Assembly: GCF_009765685.1 (NCBI RefSeq)
Contig: NZ_LMUY01000145.1
Span: 245,061-303,294, forward strand
Origin: Acidisphaera sp. L21
GTDB taxonomy: Bacteria; Pseudomonadota; Alphaproteobacteria; Acetobacterales; Acetobacteraceae
Length of the DNA: 58,234 nt
Direction: 5' to 3'
Shown: positions 1 to 7,966 of the stretch, piece after piece
How positions within the stretch are numbered: position 1 is the stretch's first letter
Layout of the letters: each line of letters begins with the position of its first letter
The notes under the pieces: model-generated
Seen by the model: the letters and a program-made list of their open reading frames with translations, nothing else
The model's database searches: none
Told to the model about the DNA's origin: nothing
Translations under genes and position numbers: made by a program

Positions 1-19
1 CCGAACCCGGAGAGACCGC

Positions 20-400
20 ATGGCAGAGATCCGCCACCTGAACCCGCACGACCCAACCCCCGAGGGCGGCCACAGCGTGATCGTATTGCGCCGCTTCGAC
101 GAGGACGATCCCCACAAGGTGGTGGTGGAACTGACGCTGACCCATCCCCACGGCCTGCCCGAGCGCACGCATCTGCGCCACACCAACGGCACCCCGATGA
201 CGCTGGAGGAAGCCGCCACCGCCGCCAGCGCCGTGGCGGACGAGGCCGGCATCACCACCGTGCAGGTCATCGACCGCACCGCCGGCCCCCGCGAACGCGA
301 TATCCAGCAGCATGGCGGCGATCACACCGTGCACATGGAACGCCTGGACGATGACGATCTGGAGGAAGGCGAGCCCGGCCCGGACATGCGCCGGAGCTGA
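20..400 (+). CDS. Unrecognised small acidic soluble protein
   Basis: I do not recognise a family. The 126-residue product has no signal peptide or membrane stretch. It is rich in His and Asp/Glu and has an acidic patch near residues 110-118 (DDDDLEEGE) before a short basic end. The ATG start is supported by GGAGA at 9-13, six bases upstream. The third codon position is strongly G/C, as in neighbouring genes, which supports real coding. It lies 26 bases before another unknown gene on the same strand and about 0.5 kb before the SUF operon, so the two unknown genes may be cotranscribed. No function can be assigned. Confidence 0.65.
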   Translation: MAEIRHLNPHDPTPEGGHSVIVLRRFDEDDPHKVVVELTLTHPHGLPERTHLRHTNGTPMTLEEAATAASAVADEAGITTVQVIDRTAGPRERDIQQHGGDHTVHMERLDDDDLEEGEPGPDMRRS

Positions 401-426
401 CCTCGCAAAACCGGCTGCTCGGCCGC

Positions 427-834
427 GTGGCGCAGGTCGCTGCGGCCGGGCTGTGCCTGGCATCGGCCATCCTATGGTCGCTGCCTGTGATGGCGTCGGG
501 CCTGCTGGCCCTGCTGCGCTACGGCTTCGGCAGTATCTTCGTGGTCGGCGAGAGCGTGGCCGCCGCCCTGCTGCGCTCCGCCGGGGCTGATGTCGCCGAC
601 ACCGTGCAGCGCCTGCACGCCAACCCGACCGGCGGTGCGACGGAGGCCGCGGCCGGTCTGCTGCTATCGACCGCCGCCGCCGCGATGACGACGCGCCAAC
701 CCAGCATGGCTGCCCTGCTCGCCGCCGCCTCGGCGCTAGAGGCGTGGTGGTATGGCCTGCCAGTGATTTCCATCATGTTGGTCGCGCCGGTTTGTGTAGG
801 GATTATTGGTGGTTTCGTCGCCCGGCGGGGTTGA
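427..834 (+). CDS. Unrecognised small membrane-associated protein
   Basis: The 135-residue product has a hydrophobic N-terminal stretch (about residues 3-35) and a hydrophobic C-terminal segment (about 109-131) ending in ARRG, with an Ala-rich middle between them. This suggests two or three membrane spans with a small loop. The start is taken as GTG 427; there is no ATG in frame between the previous gene and this point and no clear ribosome binding site, so the true start is uncertain. It is followed by 75 bases and then the Rrf2 gene. No family was recognised. A phasin-like Ala-rich helical protein was considered, but nothing specific supports it. Confidence 0.5.
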   Translation: MAQVAAAGLCLASAILWSLPVMASGLLALLRYGFGSIFVVGESVAAALLRSAGADVADTVQRLHANPTGGATEAAAGLLLSTAAAAMTTRQPSMAALLAAASALEAWWYGLPVISIMLVAPVCVGIIGGFVARRG

Positions 835-868
835 CGTAGACCCCCCGACGGCTCATTTCCCGCATACC

Positions 869-883
869 GGACCAGAGTGGTCC
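869..883. promoter_or_regulatory. Inverted repeat ahead of the SUF operon, candidate Rrf2 operator
   Basis: GGACCA-GAG-TGGTCC is a perfect inverted repeat with 6-bp arms and a 3-bp spacer, centred about 34 bases before the preferred Rrf2 start at 910. Rrf2-family dimers bind near-palindromic sites and often regulate their own operon. The position fits autoregulation, but binding is inferred. Confidence 0.4.
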
Positions 884-909
884 AATTTGATTTGAAAACG
901 CCGGGTGCC

Positions 910-1356
910 ATGTTCAGGCTATCCAAACTCACCGATTACGCGGTCGTCGTGCTGATCCGCCTCTCTGCGGTGGATGGCGTGCAAACGTCGCCCGGCGTCG
1001 CCCAGGCGACCGGCGTGCCGGAGCCGACGGTCGGCAAGGTGCTGAAGGCCCTCTCCGCCGCCGGGTTGGTCGCGTCCCAGCGCGGCGCCCGCGGCGGCTA
1101 CCGGCTGATGCGCCCGCTATCGGCTATTCCCGTGTCGGACGTGATCATCGCCATCGATGGCCCGATCGCCATGACCGCCTGTGTCGAGGGTTCGGGCTCG
1201 GCGTGCGAGGCATCCTGCACCTGCCCGGTGCGTGGACGCTGGGATGCGGTGAACGATGCCGTGCGCGAGGCGCTGGCGGCGATTACCTTGGCCGATATGG
1301 CCCCACCGGCGCGGTCCTTCTTGGCCGCACCGGGCTTTTCCATTCCTGCCGAATAG
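910..1356 (+). CDS. Rrf2-family Fe-S cluster-responsive regulator of the SUF operon
   Basis: This is a winged-helix regulator of the Rrf2/IscR family, about 148 residues from ATG 910. The N-terminus ([13 protein letters not shown]) is the standard opening of SUF-associated Rrf2 proteins, so the upstream GTG at 877 is not preferred. The recognition helix region is [12 protein letters not shown] with the wing at RGARGGYRL. Cysteines at about 91, 99, 103 and 105 are placed like the three IscR cluster ligands, which argues for a regulatory Fe-S cluster. The gene is 11 bases before sufB and heads the SUF operon. Likely role: sense cluster status and adjust SUF expression, probably through the inverted repeat at 869-883. 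Confidence 0.9.
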   Translation: MFRLSKLTDYAVVVLIRLSAVDGVQTSPGVAQATGVPEPTVGKVLKALSAAGLVASQRGARGGYRLMRPLSAIPVSDVIIAIDGPIAMTACVEGSGSACEASCTCPVRGRWDAVNDAVREALAAITLADMAPPARSFLAAPGFSIPAE

Positions 1357-1367
1357 GACGCTCGCTC

Positions 1368-2858
1368 ATGGCAGCCGTCGCAGAAACCCTCGATACCGTT
1401 CAATCCCTCACGGGCTCCGGCTACAAATGGGGCTTCGAAACCGACATCGAGATGGATGTCGCGCCAAAGGGTCTGAACGAAGACACCATCCGCATGATCT
1501 CCGCCCGCAAGGCGGAGCCGGAGTGGCTGCTCGCCTGGCGCCTGAAGGCCTATGCCGCCTGGTTGAACATGGTGGAGCCGGACTGGGCGAAGGTCGGCTA
1601 CCCGAAGATCGACTACCAGGACATCCACTACTACGCCGCCCCGAAGAAGAAGCCTGGCCCGAAGTCTTTGGACGAGGTCGATCCCGAGCTGCTGAAGACC
1701 TACGCCAAGCTCGGCATCCCCCTGAAGGAGCAAGCGCTCCTCGCCGGCGTCGAGCCCGCCGAGGGTGATGAGCCTGCGCGCAACATCGCCGTGGACGCGG
1801 TGTTCGACAGCGTCTCCGTCGCCACCACCTTCCGCAAGAGCCTGTATGAAGCTGGCGTGATCTTCTGCCCGATCTCCGAGGCAGTACACGACCATCCGGA
1901 CCTGGTGCGCCAATATCTCGGCAGCGTCGTCCCGGCCGGCGACAACTACTTCGCCGCGCTGAACAGCGCCGTATTCACCGACGGCTCGTTCGTGTTCATC
2001 CCCAAGGGCGTGCGCTGCCCGATGGAGCTGTCCACCTATTTCCGCATCAATGCCAAGAACACTGGACAGTTTGAACGGACGCTGATCATCGCCGAGGAAG
2101 GCGCCAGCGTCTCCTACCTCGAGGGCTGCACCGCCCCGCAGCGCGACGAAAACCAGCTCCACGCCGCTGTGGTCGAGTTGGTGGCGCTGGACGATGCGAC
2201 GATCAAGTACAGCACCGTCCAGAACTGGTATCCCGGCGACGCCAACGGCAAGGGCGGCATCTACAACTTCGTCACCAAGCGCGCCGCCTGCCGCGGTGCC
2301 CGCAGCAAGGTCAGTTGGACCCAGGTCGAAACCGGCTCCGCTATCACCTGGAAATACCCATCCTGCATCCTGCAGGGCGAGGACAGCGTCGGTGAATTCT
2401 ATTCCGTGGCACTCACCAACAACCGCCAGCAGGCCGATACCGGCACCAAGATGATCCACATCGGCAAGGGCACCCGCTCGACCATCGTCAGCAAGGGCAT
2501 CAGCGCCGGCCGGTCCGACAACACCTATCGCGGCCTGGTCCGCATCCTGCCGAAGGCGCACGGCGCGCGGAACTTCACCCAGTGCGACAGCCTGCTGATC
2601 GGTGACCAGTGCGGCGCCCACACCGTGCCCTATATCGAAAGCCGCAACGCGACCGCGCAGGTGGAGCACGAGGCCACCACCAGCAAGATCAACGACGACC
2701 AGCTCTTCTACTGCCGCCAGCGCGGCCTCAGCCAGGAGGACGCGGTCGGCCTCATCGTCAACGGTTTCTGCAAGGACGTCTTGAAGGAACTACCAATGGA
2801 ATTTGCCGTGGAAGCACAGAAGCTGCTTGCCATCAGCCTAGAGGGATCGGTCGGCTAA
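1368..2858 (+). CDS. sufB: Fe-S cluster assembly scaffold SufB
   Basis: SufB is the core scaffold of the cytoplasmic SufBC2D complex on which [Fe-S] clusters are built. The product is 496 residues, the usual length for the family. The start is the ATG at 1368 just after the Rrf2 stop; conserved SufB sequence begins soon after ([10 protein letters not shown], residues about 16-25). The long beta-helix core includes QNWYPGD and the C-terminal block with [10 protein letters not shown] and a conserved Cys. The stop codon shares one base with the sufC start (TAATG), which implies translational coupling. Nothing looks broken or unusual. Confidence 0.97.
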   Translation: MAAVAETLDTVQSLTGSGYKWGFETDIEMDVAPKGLNEDTIRMISARKAEPEWLLAWRLKAYAAWLNMVEPDWAKVGYPKIDYQDIHYYAAPKKKPGPKSLDEVDPELLKTYAKLGIPLKEQALLAGVEPAEGDEPARNIAVDAVFDSVSVATTFRKSLYEAGVIFCPISEAVHDHPDLVRQYLGSVVPAGDNYFAALNSAVFTDGSFVFIPKGVRCPMELSTYFRINAKNTGQFERTLIIAEEGASVSYLEGCTAPQRDENQLHAAVVELVALDDATIKYSTVQNWYPGDANGKGGIYNFVTKRAACRGARSKVSWTQVETGSAITWKYPSCILQGEDSVGEFYSVALTNNRQQADTGTKMIHIGKGTRSTIVSKGISAGRSDNTYRGLVRILPKAHGARNFTQCDSLLIGDQCGAHTVPYIESRNATAQVEHEATTSKINDDQLFYCRQRGLSQEDAVGLIVNGFCKDVLKELPMEFAVEAQKLLAISLEGSVG

Positions 2859-3610
2859 TGTTGGAGATCAAGCAGCTCTCAGCCTCGCTCGAGGACGGGA
2901 AAGTCATCCTGAACGGCGTCGACCTGACGGTGCCGTCGGGCGAGATCCACGCCATCATGGGACCGAACGGCTCCGGCAAATCCACGCTGTCCTACGTCCT
3001 TTCCGGCCGCGACGGCTACGAGGTCACCGGCGGCTCTGCCACCTTTGAAGGCAAGGACCTGCTGGACATGGAGCCGGAGGAGCGCGCCGCTGCCGGCCTG
3101 TTCCTCGCCTTCCAATACCCGGTCGAGCTACCCGGCGTTGGCAACGCCAACTTCCTGCGCACCGCCTTCAACGCCCAGGCCCGCGCCCGCGGCGAGCCCG
3201 AACTCGACGCGGTGAAATTCCTGCGCGCCGCCCGCGAAGCTATGAAGCGCCTGGCCATGCCGGACGACATGCTGAAGCGCAACGTCAACGTCGGCTTCAG
3301 CGGCGGCGAGAAGAAGCGCAACGAGGTGCTTCAGATGGCCATGCTGAAGCCCAAGCTGGCGATCCTGGACGAAACCGATAGCGGCCTGGATATCGACGCG
3401 CTGAAGATCGTGGCCGACGGCGTCAACGCCCTGCGCGGCCCCGGCTTCTCCGCCCTGGTCATCACCCACTACCAGCGCCTGCTCGACTACATCGTCCCCG
3501 ACCGCGTGCACGTCCTGTCCGCCGGCCGCATCATCCGCTCCGGCGGCCCGGAACTGGCGAAAGAGCTGGAGGCCACCGGCTACGCCCCGATGGTCGCCGA
3601 CGCAGCATGA
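2858..3610 (+). CDS. sufC: Fe-S assembly ATPase SufC
   Basis: SufC is the ABC-type ATPase that drives conformational change in the SufBC2D scaffold; it is soluble and not a transporter. The 250-residue product shows Walker A (GPNGSGKST, about residues 33-41), a Q-loop in FQYP, the SufC-type signature FSGGEKKRNE, and the characteristic Walker B/D-loop LDETDSGLD. The start overlaps the sufB stop by one base and the end overlaps sufD by four bases (ATGA), so sufB, sufC and sufD are tightly coupled. Confidence 0.97.
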   Translation: MLEIKQLSASLEDGKVILNGVDLTVPSGEIHAIMGPNGSGKSTLSYVLSGRDGYEVTGGSATFEGKDLLDMEPEERAAAGLFLAFQYPVELPGVGNANFLRTAFNAQARARGEPELDAVKFLRAAREAMKRLAMPDDMLKRNVNVGFSGGEKKRNEVLQMAMLKPKLAILDETDSGLDIDALKIVADGVNALRGPGFSALVITHYQRLLDYIVPDRVHVLSAGRIIRSGGPELAKELEATGYAPMVADAA

Positions 3611-4875
3611 GCGCCGCGCTGCGCACGGGCACGGAAAGCTTCCTGGCCCGGTTCGAGGGTCTGCGCGCCCGCCTGCCCGGTGATCTGGTCGCCCGGCAAG
3701 CCGCCGCCGAGGCGTTCCGCAGCGCCGGCCTGCCGACCGTACGCGACGAGGCGTGGAAATACACCAGCCTGCGCCCGCTCGCCGACAACGACTTCCGCGA
3801 GGCGCTGACCTCGGTCGAGGGCGGTTCGCTGCCGAAGATCCCGGCGATCGAGGGGCCGCGCGCCGTCTTCGTCGACGGCCGCCTGCGGGAAGACCTGTCC
3901 AGCCTGCCCGACACGCTGCACTTCACCCGCTTCGCCAACGACCCCAGCTTCGGCACCCTGTCCCGCCCCGATCAGCAGCCCGTCGTGGCGCTGAACACGA
4001 TGCTGGCCGAGGACGGCGCCGTGATCTCGGTCGCCGAGGGCGTCGATGCCGGCACGCTCGTCCTGGTGAGCCTGGCCGCAGAGACGGAGGGCCGCTCGGT
4101 GACCTTCCATCCGCGCCACACGATCCGTCTGGCCGAAGGCGCCAAGCTGACGGTGGTCGAACTGTCCGTCGGCCGCGGCCGCTATCTGCACAACCCGGTC
4201 TTCTCCATCGAGGTCGCGTCCGACGCGACGCTGACCCATATCCGCCTGCAGAACGAGGCGATGGAGGCGTTCCACCTGGCCACCATCTACGCCACGGTCC
4301 AATCCCGCGGCTTCTACGACGCCTTCACGCTCACGCTGGGCGGCCAGGTCTCCCGCGCCGAATTCCACGCCCGCCTGGTCGGCCCGAACGCCACCGTGCA
4401 CCTGAACGCTGCCCAGCTGCTCGGCGGCAAGCAGGTCGGCGACGTCACCACGGTCGTGGTCCACGACGCCCCCAACTGCGCCAGCCGCCAGACGGTGAAG
4501 AACGTCCTCACCGACAAGGCCCGCGGCGTCTTCCAGGGCCGCATCGAAGTCGAGCGCATCGCCCAGAAGACCGACGGCTACCAAATGAGCCAGGCCCTGC
4601 TGCTGTCCCCGGATGCCGAGATCGACTGCAAGCCGGAACTCCAAATCTACGCCGACGACGTGAAATGCAGCCACGGCGCCACGATCGGCGAGTTGGACGA
4701 CGACCAGCTTTTCTACCTCCGCGCCCGCGGCATCCCCGAGCAGGAAGCCCGCTCGATCCTGATCCGCGCCTTCCTCGACGACGCCCTGCAATCCGTCAGC
4801 CACGAAGGCGCCCACGCCCTGCTGGAACAGGCCATCGACGGCTGGTGGCAGCGCCAATCGGCCTCGGCGGCATGA
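3607..4875 (+). CDS. sufD: Fe-S cluster assembly protein SufD
   Basis: SufD is the SufB paralogue that completes the SufBC2D scaffold and is needed for iron acquisition. The product is 422 residues. Near the N-terminus is the SufD-typical DEAWKYTSLRPL block (about residues 44-55), followed by the beta-helix core and a C-terminal helical domain with DDQLFYLRARGI, parallel to the equivalent SufB block. The start overlaps sufC by ATGA and the stop overlaps sufS by ATGA. Sequence and context agree. Confidence 0.96.
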   Translation: MSAALRTGTESFLARFEGLRARLPGDLVARQAAAEAFRSAGLPTVRDEAWKYTSLRPLADNDFREALTSVEGGSLPKIPAIEGPRAVFVDGRLREDLSSLPDTLHFTRFANDPSFGTLSRPDQQPVVALNTMLAEDGAVISVAEGVDAGTLVLVSLAAETEGRSVTFHPRHTIRLAEGAKLTVVELSVGRGRYLHNPVFSIEVASDATLTHIRLQNEAMEAFHLATIYATVQSRGFYDAFTLTLGGQVSRAEFHARLVGPNATVHLNAAQLLGGKQVGDVTTVVVHDAPNCASRQTVKNVLTDKARGVFQGRIEVERIAQKTDGYQMSQALLLSPDAEIDCKPELQIYADDVKCSHGATIGELDDDQLFYLRARGIPEQEARSILIRAFLDDALQSVSHEGAHALLEQAIDGWWQRQSASAA

Positions 4876-6110
4876 CCATGATCCGTCCCGCCCCGCTGGA
4901 TGTGGAGCGCATCCGCGCCGAATTCCCGATCCTGTCGGAAACCGTGCACGGCAAACCCCTGGTGTTCCTGGACAGCGCCGCATCATCGATGAAGCCGACC
5001 GCCGTCATCGATGCGATGGCCGACACGATGCGCAAGCAATACGCCAACGTGCATCGCGGCCTGCACTGGATGAGCGAGCGGACCACCGACGCCTACGAGA
5101 GCACCCGCGACGCCGTCGCCCGCCTGATGAACGCGCCCTCCCGCGACGAGATCGTGTTCGCCAAGAACAGCACCGAGGCGATCAACCTGCTCGCCCACAG
5201 CTACGGCAGCCTGATGCAGCCCGGCCAGGCGGTGCTCATCACCGAGATGGAGCACCACGCCAACATCGTCCCGTGGCAGATGCTCCGCGACCGCGCCGGG
5301 ATCGAACTCCGCATCGCCAGGATCACCGATGCCGGCGAACTCGACTGGGCCGACTACGAGTCCAAGCTGGCCGACGGCCGGGTCGCCCTGGTCGCCATGA
5401 CCCACATGTCCAACGTGCTGGGCACCTACACCCCAGCCGCCCGCATCGCCGCCGCAGCGCATGCGGCCGGCGCCAAGGTGATGTTCGACGGCAGCCAGGC
5501 TATCGTCCACCGCCGGGTCGACGTGCAGGCGCTGGACGCCGATTTCTACGTCTTCACCGGCCACAAGCTCTACGGCCCCACCGGAATCGGCGTGCTCTGG
5601 GGCCGCATGGCCCTGCTGGACGCGATGCCCCCCTTCATGGGCGGCGGCGACATGATCGGCAGCGTCAGTTTCGAAAAGACTACTTGGGCCCGCGTTCCGC
5701 ATAAATTCGAGGCCGGCACCCCGCCCATCGTCGAAGCCATCGGCCTCAAGCGCGCCATCGAGTGGGTGGAGGCGGTCGGCTACGACGCCATCGCCGCGCA
5801 CGAGGCGGCGTTGACCGAGCACGCGCTCGCCCGCCTGGCCGACGTAAAAGGCCTTCGCGTCATCGGCCAGGCGCAGGATCGTGGCGGCGTCGTCTCCTTC
5901 ACCCTGGACGGCGCCCACGCCCACGACGTCGCCACCCTGCTGGACCGCAACGGTGTCGCCGTCCGCGCCGGCAACCACTGCGCCGAGCCGCTCATGCGCC
6001 GCCTGGGCGTCGACAGCACCGCCCGCGCCAGCTTCGGCGTCTACACCACGCTGGGCGAGATCGACGTCCTAGCCGACACGCTGGAGCGTGTGCGGGAGTT
6101 CTTTGCGTGA
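4872..6110 (+). CDS. sufS: SufS-type cysteine desulfurase
   Basis: This PLP enzyme removes sulfur from L-cysteine as a persulfide and gives alanine, supplying the SUF scaffold. The product is 412 residues, group II (SufS/CsdA) type. The PLP lysine is in TGHKLYGPTGIG (about K232) and the persulfide cysteine is in RAGNHCAEP (about C370). The start overlaps sufD (ATGA at 4872); a second ATG two codons later is also possible. The end overlaps the sufU GTG. A sufU gene directly after it indicates that SufU, not SufE, is the sulfur acceptor. Confidence 0.96.
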   Translation: MTMIRPAPLDVERIRAEFPILSETVHGKPLVFLDSAASSMKPTAVIDAMADTMRKQYANVHRGLHWMSERTTDAYESTRDAVARLMNAPSRDEIVFAKNSTEAINLLAHSYGSLMQPGQAVLITEMEHHANIVPWQMLRDRAGIELRIARITDAGELDWADYESKLADGRVALVAMTHMSNVLGTYTPAARIAAAAHAAGAKVMFDGSQAIVHRRVDVQALDADFYVFTGHKLYGPTGIGVLWGRMALLDAMPPFMGGGDMIGSVSFEKTTWARVPHKFEAGTPPIVEAIGLKRAIEWVEAVGYDAIAAHEAALTEHALARLADVKGLRVIGQAQDRGGVVSFTLDGAHAHDVATLLDRNGVAVRAGNHCAEPLMRRLGVDSTARASFGVYTTLGEIDVLADTLERVREFFA

Positions 6111-6562
6111 GCCAGGCTGCGTCCTTCGACGACATGCGGGATCTGTATCAGGAGGTGATCATGGCCCGCGGCCGTCACCCCCAGCATCAGCTCCGGCTCG
6201 ACCCGTATGACGGCGCGGCCAAGGGCGACAACCCGATGTGCGGCGACCGGGTCGAGGTTCGCATCCGGATGGCCGGCGACACGATTGCCGAAGCCGGGTT
6301 CGAGGCACGGGGTTGCGCCATCAGCGTCGCTTCCGCCGATCTGATGGCCGACGCCATCACCGGCCGCACCCCCACCGAGGTCCGCACCCTCGCGGAGCGT
6401 TTTCGTGTTATGGTCCACACTGGCGCCTGCCCGGACTGCGGTCCGGAAATGGATCCGCTACGCCCGTTGGTGGGCGTGCACGAGTTCAAGTCGCGGCTGA
6501 AATGCGCGACATTGCCGTGGGACGCCATGCTCGGCGCCCTGAAGGAGAGCGGACATGGCTGA
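6107..6562 (+). CDS. sufU: SufU-type sulfur-transfer protein
   Basis: SufU is a zinc-containing IscU-fold protein that takes persulfide sulfur from SufS. The residues expected for zinc and sulfur handling are present: NPMCGD (about C45 and D47), ARGCAIS (C70) and KCATLPW (C133). An extra CPDC pair (about C108 and C111) sits in the insert typical of SufU. The preferred start is GTG 6107, which overlaps the sufS stop as GTGA and gives 151 residues. ATG 6134 is a possible shorter start close to the conserved region. The end overlaps sufT by eight bases. Confidence 0.93.
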   Translation: MSQAASFDDMRDLYQEVIMARGRHPQHQLRLDPYDGAAKGDNPMCGDRVEVRIRMAGDTIAEAGFEARGCAISVASADLMADAITGRTPTEVRTLAERFRVMVHTGACPDCGPEMDPLRPLVGVHEFKSRLKCATLPWDAMLGALKESGHG

Positions 6563-6905
6563 CACCCACGCGAGTTGGTCGCCTGACGGCACCGCCGAGC
6601 CGATCCCCAGCGAGGACGCGATCATCAACGCCATCGGGACGGTCTACGACCCCGAAATCCCCGTGAACATCTACGAACTGGGCCTGATCTACGTCATCGA
6701 CATCGCCGACGATGGCAAGGTGAAGGTCGAGATGACGTTGACCGCCCCCGGCTGCCCCTCCGCCCAGGAATTGCCGGTGCAGGCGCGCGAGGCCATTATG
6801 GCCGTGCCCGGCGTTACCGAGTGCGAGGTCGAGACGGTTTGGGACCCACCATGGGACCCGAGCCGGATGAGCGAGGAAGCCCGCCTCGCATTGAACATGT
6901 TCTGA
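6555..6905 (+). CDS. sufT: SUF-associated DUF59/MIP18-family protein SufT
   Basis: This small cytoplasmic MIP18/DUF59 protein acts in Fe-S cluster maturation or delivery. The 116-residue product has DPEIPVNIYELGLIY (about residues 33-47), the conserved cysteine in TAPGCPSA, and the C-terminal WDPPWDPSRMSEEAR block typical of SufT. The start lies inside the end of sufU, so translation is coupled. Its presence between sufU and sufA is a common alphaproteobacterial arrangement. The exact target proteins cannot be read from sequence. Confidence 0.93.
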   Translation: MADTHASWSPDGTAEPIPSEDAIINAIGTVYDPEIPVNIYELGLIYVIDIADDGKVKVEMTLTAPGCPSAQELPVQAREAIMAVPGVTECEVETVWDPPWDPSRMSEEARLALNMF

Positions 6906-6928
6906 CGCGTCACGATCTAGGATTAATC

Positions 6929-7297
6929 ATGAGCGCTACCCAGACCACCGCCAAACCCCGCCGCGCCCTGCCGCCATTGATGACGATGTCGGATGTGGCT
7001 GCCGCCCGCCTCGGCCAGCTATACAGCGGTGCCCAGAAGGGCATGCTGCTCCGCATCGACGTCAGCACGAAGGGCTGCTCCGGCATGTCCTACCGCATGG
7101 ACTGGGTGTCCGAGCCCGGCCCGGGCGACGAGGTCGTCACCGATCACGGCCTGACAGTCCTCGTCGACCGCAAGGCCAGCCTATTCCTCATCGGCACGAT
7201 GATGGATTACCAGGTCAAAGACCTGTCTGCCGGATTCACCTTCGTCAATCCGAACGAAAAGGGCCGCTGCGGCTGCGGCGAGAGCTTCCACGTCTAA
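6929..7297 (+). CDS. sufA: A-type Fe-S carrier, SufA-like
   Basis: A-type carriers receive clusters from the SUF scaffold and pass them to client proteins. The 122-residue product contains the three diagnostic cysteines: one in KGCSGM and two in the C-terminal CGCGESF motif. The N-terminus is Pro/Arg-rich and about 15 residues longer than in minimal homologues. The ATG 6929 start follows sufT by 23 bases and no other start is closer to the conserved domain. It is the last gene of the SUF operon; a strong hairpin follows. ErpA or IscA naming is possible; context favours SufA. Confidence 0.93.
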   Translation: MSATQTTAKPRRALPPLMTMSDVAAARLGQLYSGAQKGMLLRIDVSTKGCSGMSYRMDWVSEPGPGDEVVTDHGLTVLVDRKASLFLIGTMMDYQVKDLSAGFTFVNPNEKGRCGCGESFHV

Positions 7298-7304
7298 CCA
7301 AATC

Positions 7305-7333
7305 GCGGCGCGGGGCAGCGTGCCCCGCGCCGC
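7305..7333. terminator. Strong hairpin at the end of the SUF operon
   Basis: A perfect 13-bp stem (GCGGCGCGGGGCA and its complement) encloses the 3-base loop GCG. It lies eight bases after the sufA stop and 18 bases before the stop of the convergent CBS-protein gene, so it can serve both directions. There is no T-tract, so it may act as an intrinsic terminator of the GC-rich type or as an mRNA 3' end. Confidence 0.75.
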
Positions 7334-7350
7334 CTCGTGCCACGATGTAT

Positions 7351-7782
7351 TCAGCTACGCATACGAGTGAGGTCCAGCAGCACGCTGGCTTCCAGTTCCT
7401 TTTCCTCGAACCGGTGTTTCACCAGGTCGCCGAGGCTGACGATGCCAACCAACTCCTCGCTCTCGATGATTGGCAGGTGTCGGATGCGACGCCGGGTCAT
7501 CAACTGCAGCATGTCGTCGATGGTGTCGTCGGGATGCCCGCTGATGACCGGCGTGGTCATCAGATCCCCGACCTTGTAGTCGTAGACGCCAGCACCGCTA
7601 TGGGCGAGGCGGTTCACCAGATCGCGCTCGGAGAAGATGCCGACCGGCTTGAGCCTGTTTTCCACCACCAATGCGCCGATGCGATGCTCGGCCAACCGCT
7701 CCACCGCATCCTTGACCGTCTGGTCCGGTCGGATGGTGAAGACCTTACGGCCCTTGGTGTGTAAAACGTCGGAAATAAGCAT
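7351..7782 (-). CDS. CBS-pair domain protein
   Basis: The 143-residue product is essentially one tandem CBS (Bateman) module. Such modules bind adenosyl nucleotides such as AMP, ATP or SAM and sense energy state. The first CBS motif spans about residues 10-60 (VFTIRPDQTV ... VGIFSERDLV), the second about 70-125 (VISGHPDDTI ... LVGIVSLGDLV). There is no attached catalytic domain. The start is ATG 7782, supported by TGAGGA eight to nine bases upstream; an in-frame TTG 15 bases earlier would place the ribosome binding site inside the coding region. Partner and ligand are unknown. It is convergent with the SUF operon. Confidence 0.9.
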   Translation of the reverse strand: MLISDVLHTKGRKVFTIRPDQTVKDAVERLAEHRIGALVVENRLKPVGIFSERDLVNRLAHSGAGVYDYKVGDLMTTPVISGHPDDTIDDMLQLMTRRRIRHLPIIESEELVGIVSLGDLVKHRFEEKELEASVLLDLTRMRS

Positions 7783-7890
7783 GGTGTCGATCCTCAAAGT
7801 GCGGTGTCATCCGCAAGATCGATGTTGGTCCTGACCGGGACGGCTTAAAGTTAAGTTCGCGTCATGATTGGCAAAGTGACGCAGCACTTC

Positions 7891-7964
7891 AAGGCAAGAC
7901 TAGACACTCAAAGCAAGGCTGGCCACCCAAGCAAGACTGGCCACCCAAGCGAGATTGGCACTGC
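7891..7964. repeat. Short degenerate tandem repeat, about 18-bp unit
   Basis: Three head-to-tail copies of an 18-bp unit (consensus AAGCAAGGCTGGCCACCC) occupy 7911-7964, the third being divergent, and a more degenerate copy lies at 7891-7909. The array ends two bases from the stop codon of the minus-strand RNA methyltransferase gene. It occupies the intergenic stretch between that gene and the CBS-protein gene, where I see no gene. Confidence 0.7.
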
Positions 7965-7966
7965 AA

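Noticed and set aside
1098-2669. Long open frame antisense to the Rrf2 gene and sufB
   Set aside because: It mirrors strongly conserved sufB on the other strand; such frames arise from high G+C at third positions. Its translation is low-complexity Val/Gly/Ala/Asp-rich and matches no family.
7891-7964. CRISPR array
   Set aside because: Units are 18 bp, contiguous and without unique spacers, and there are no cas genes, so this is a plain tandem repeat.
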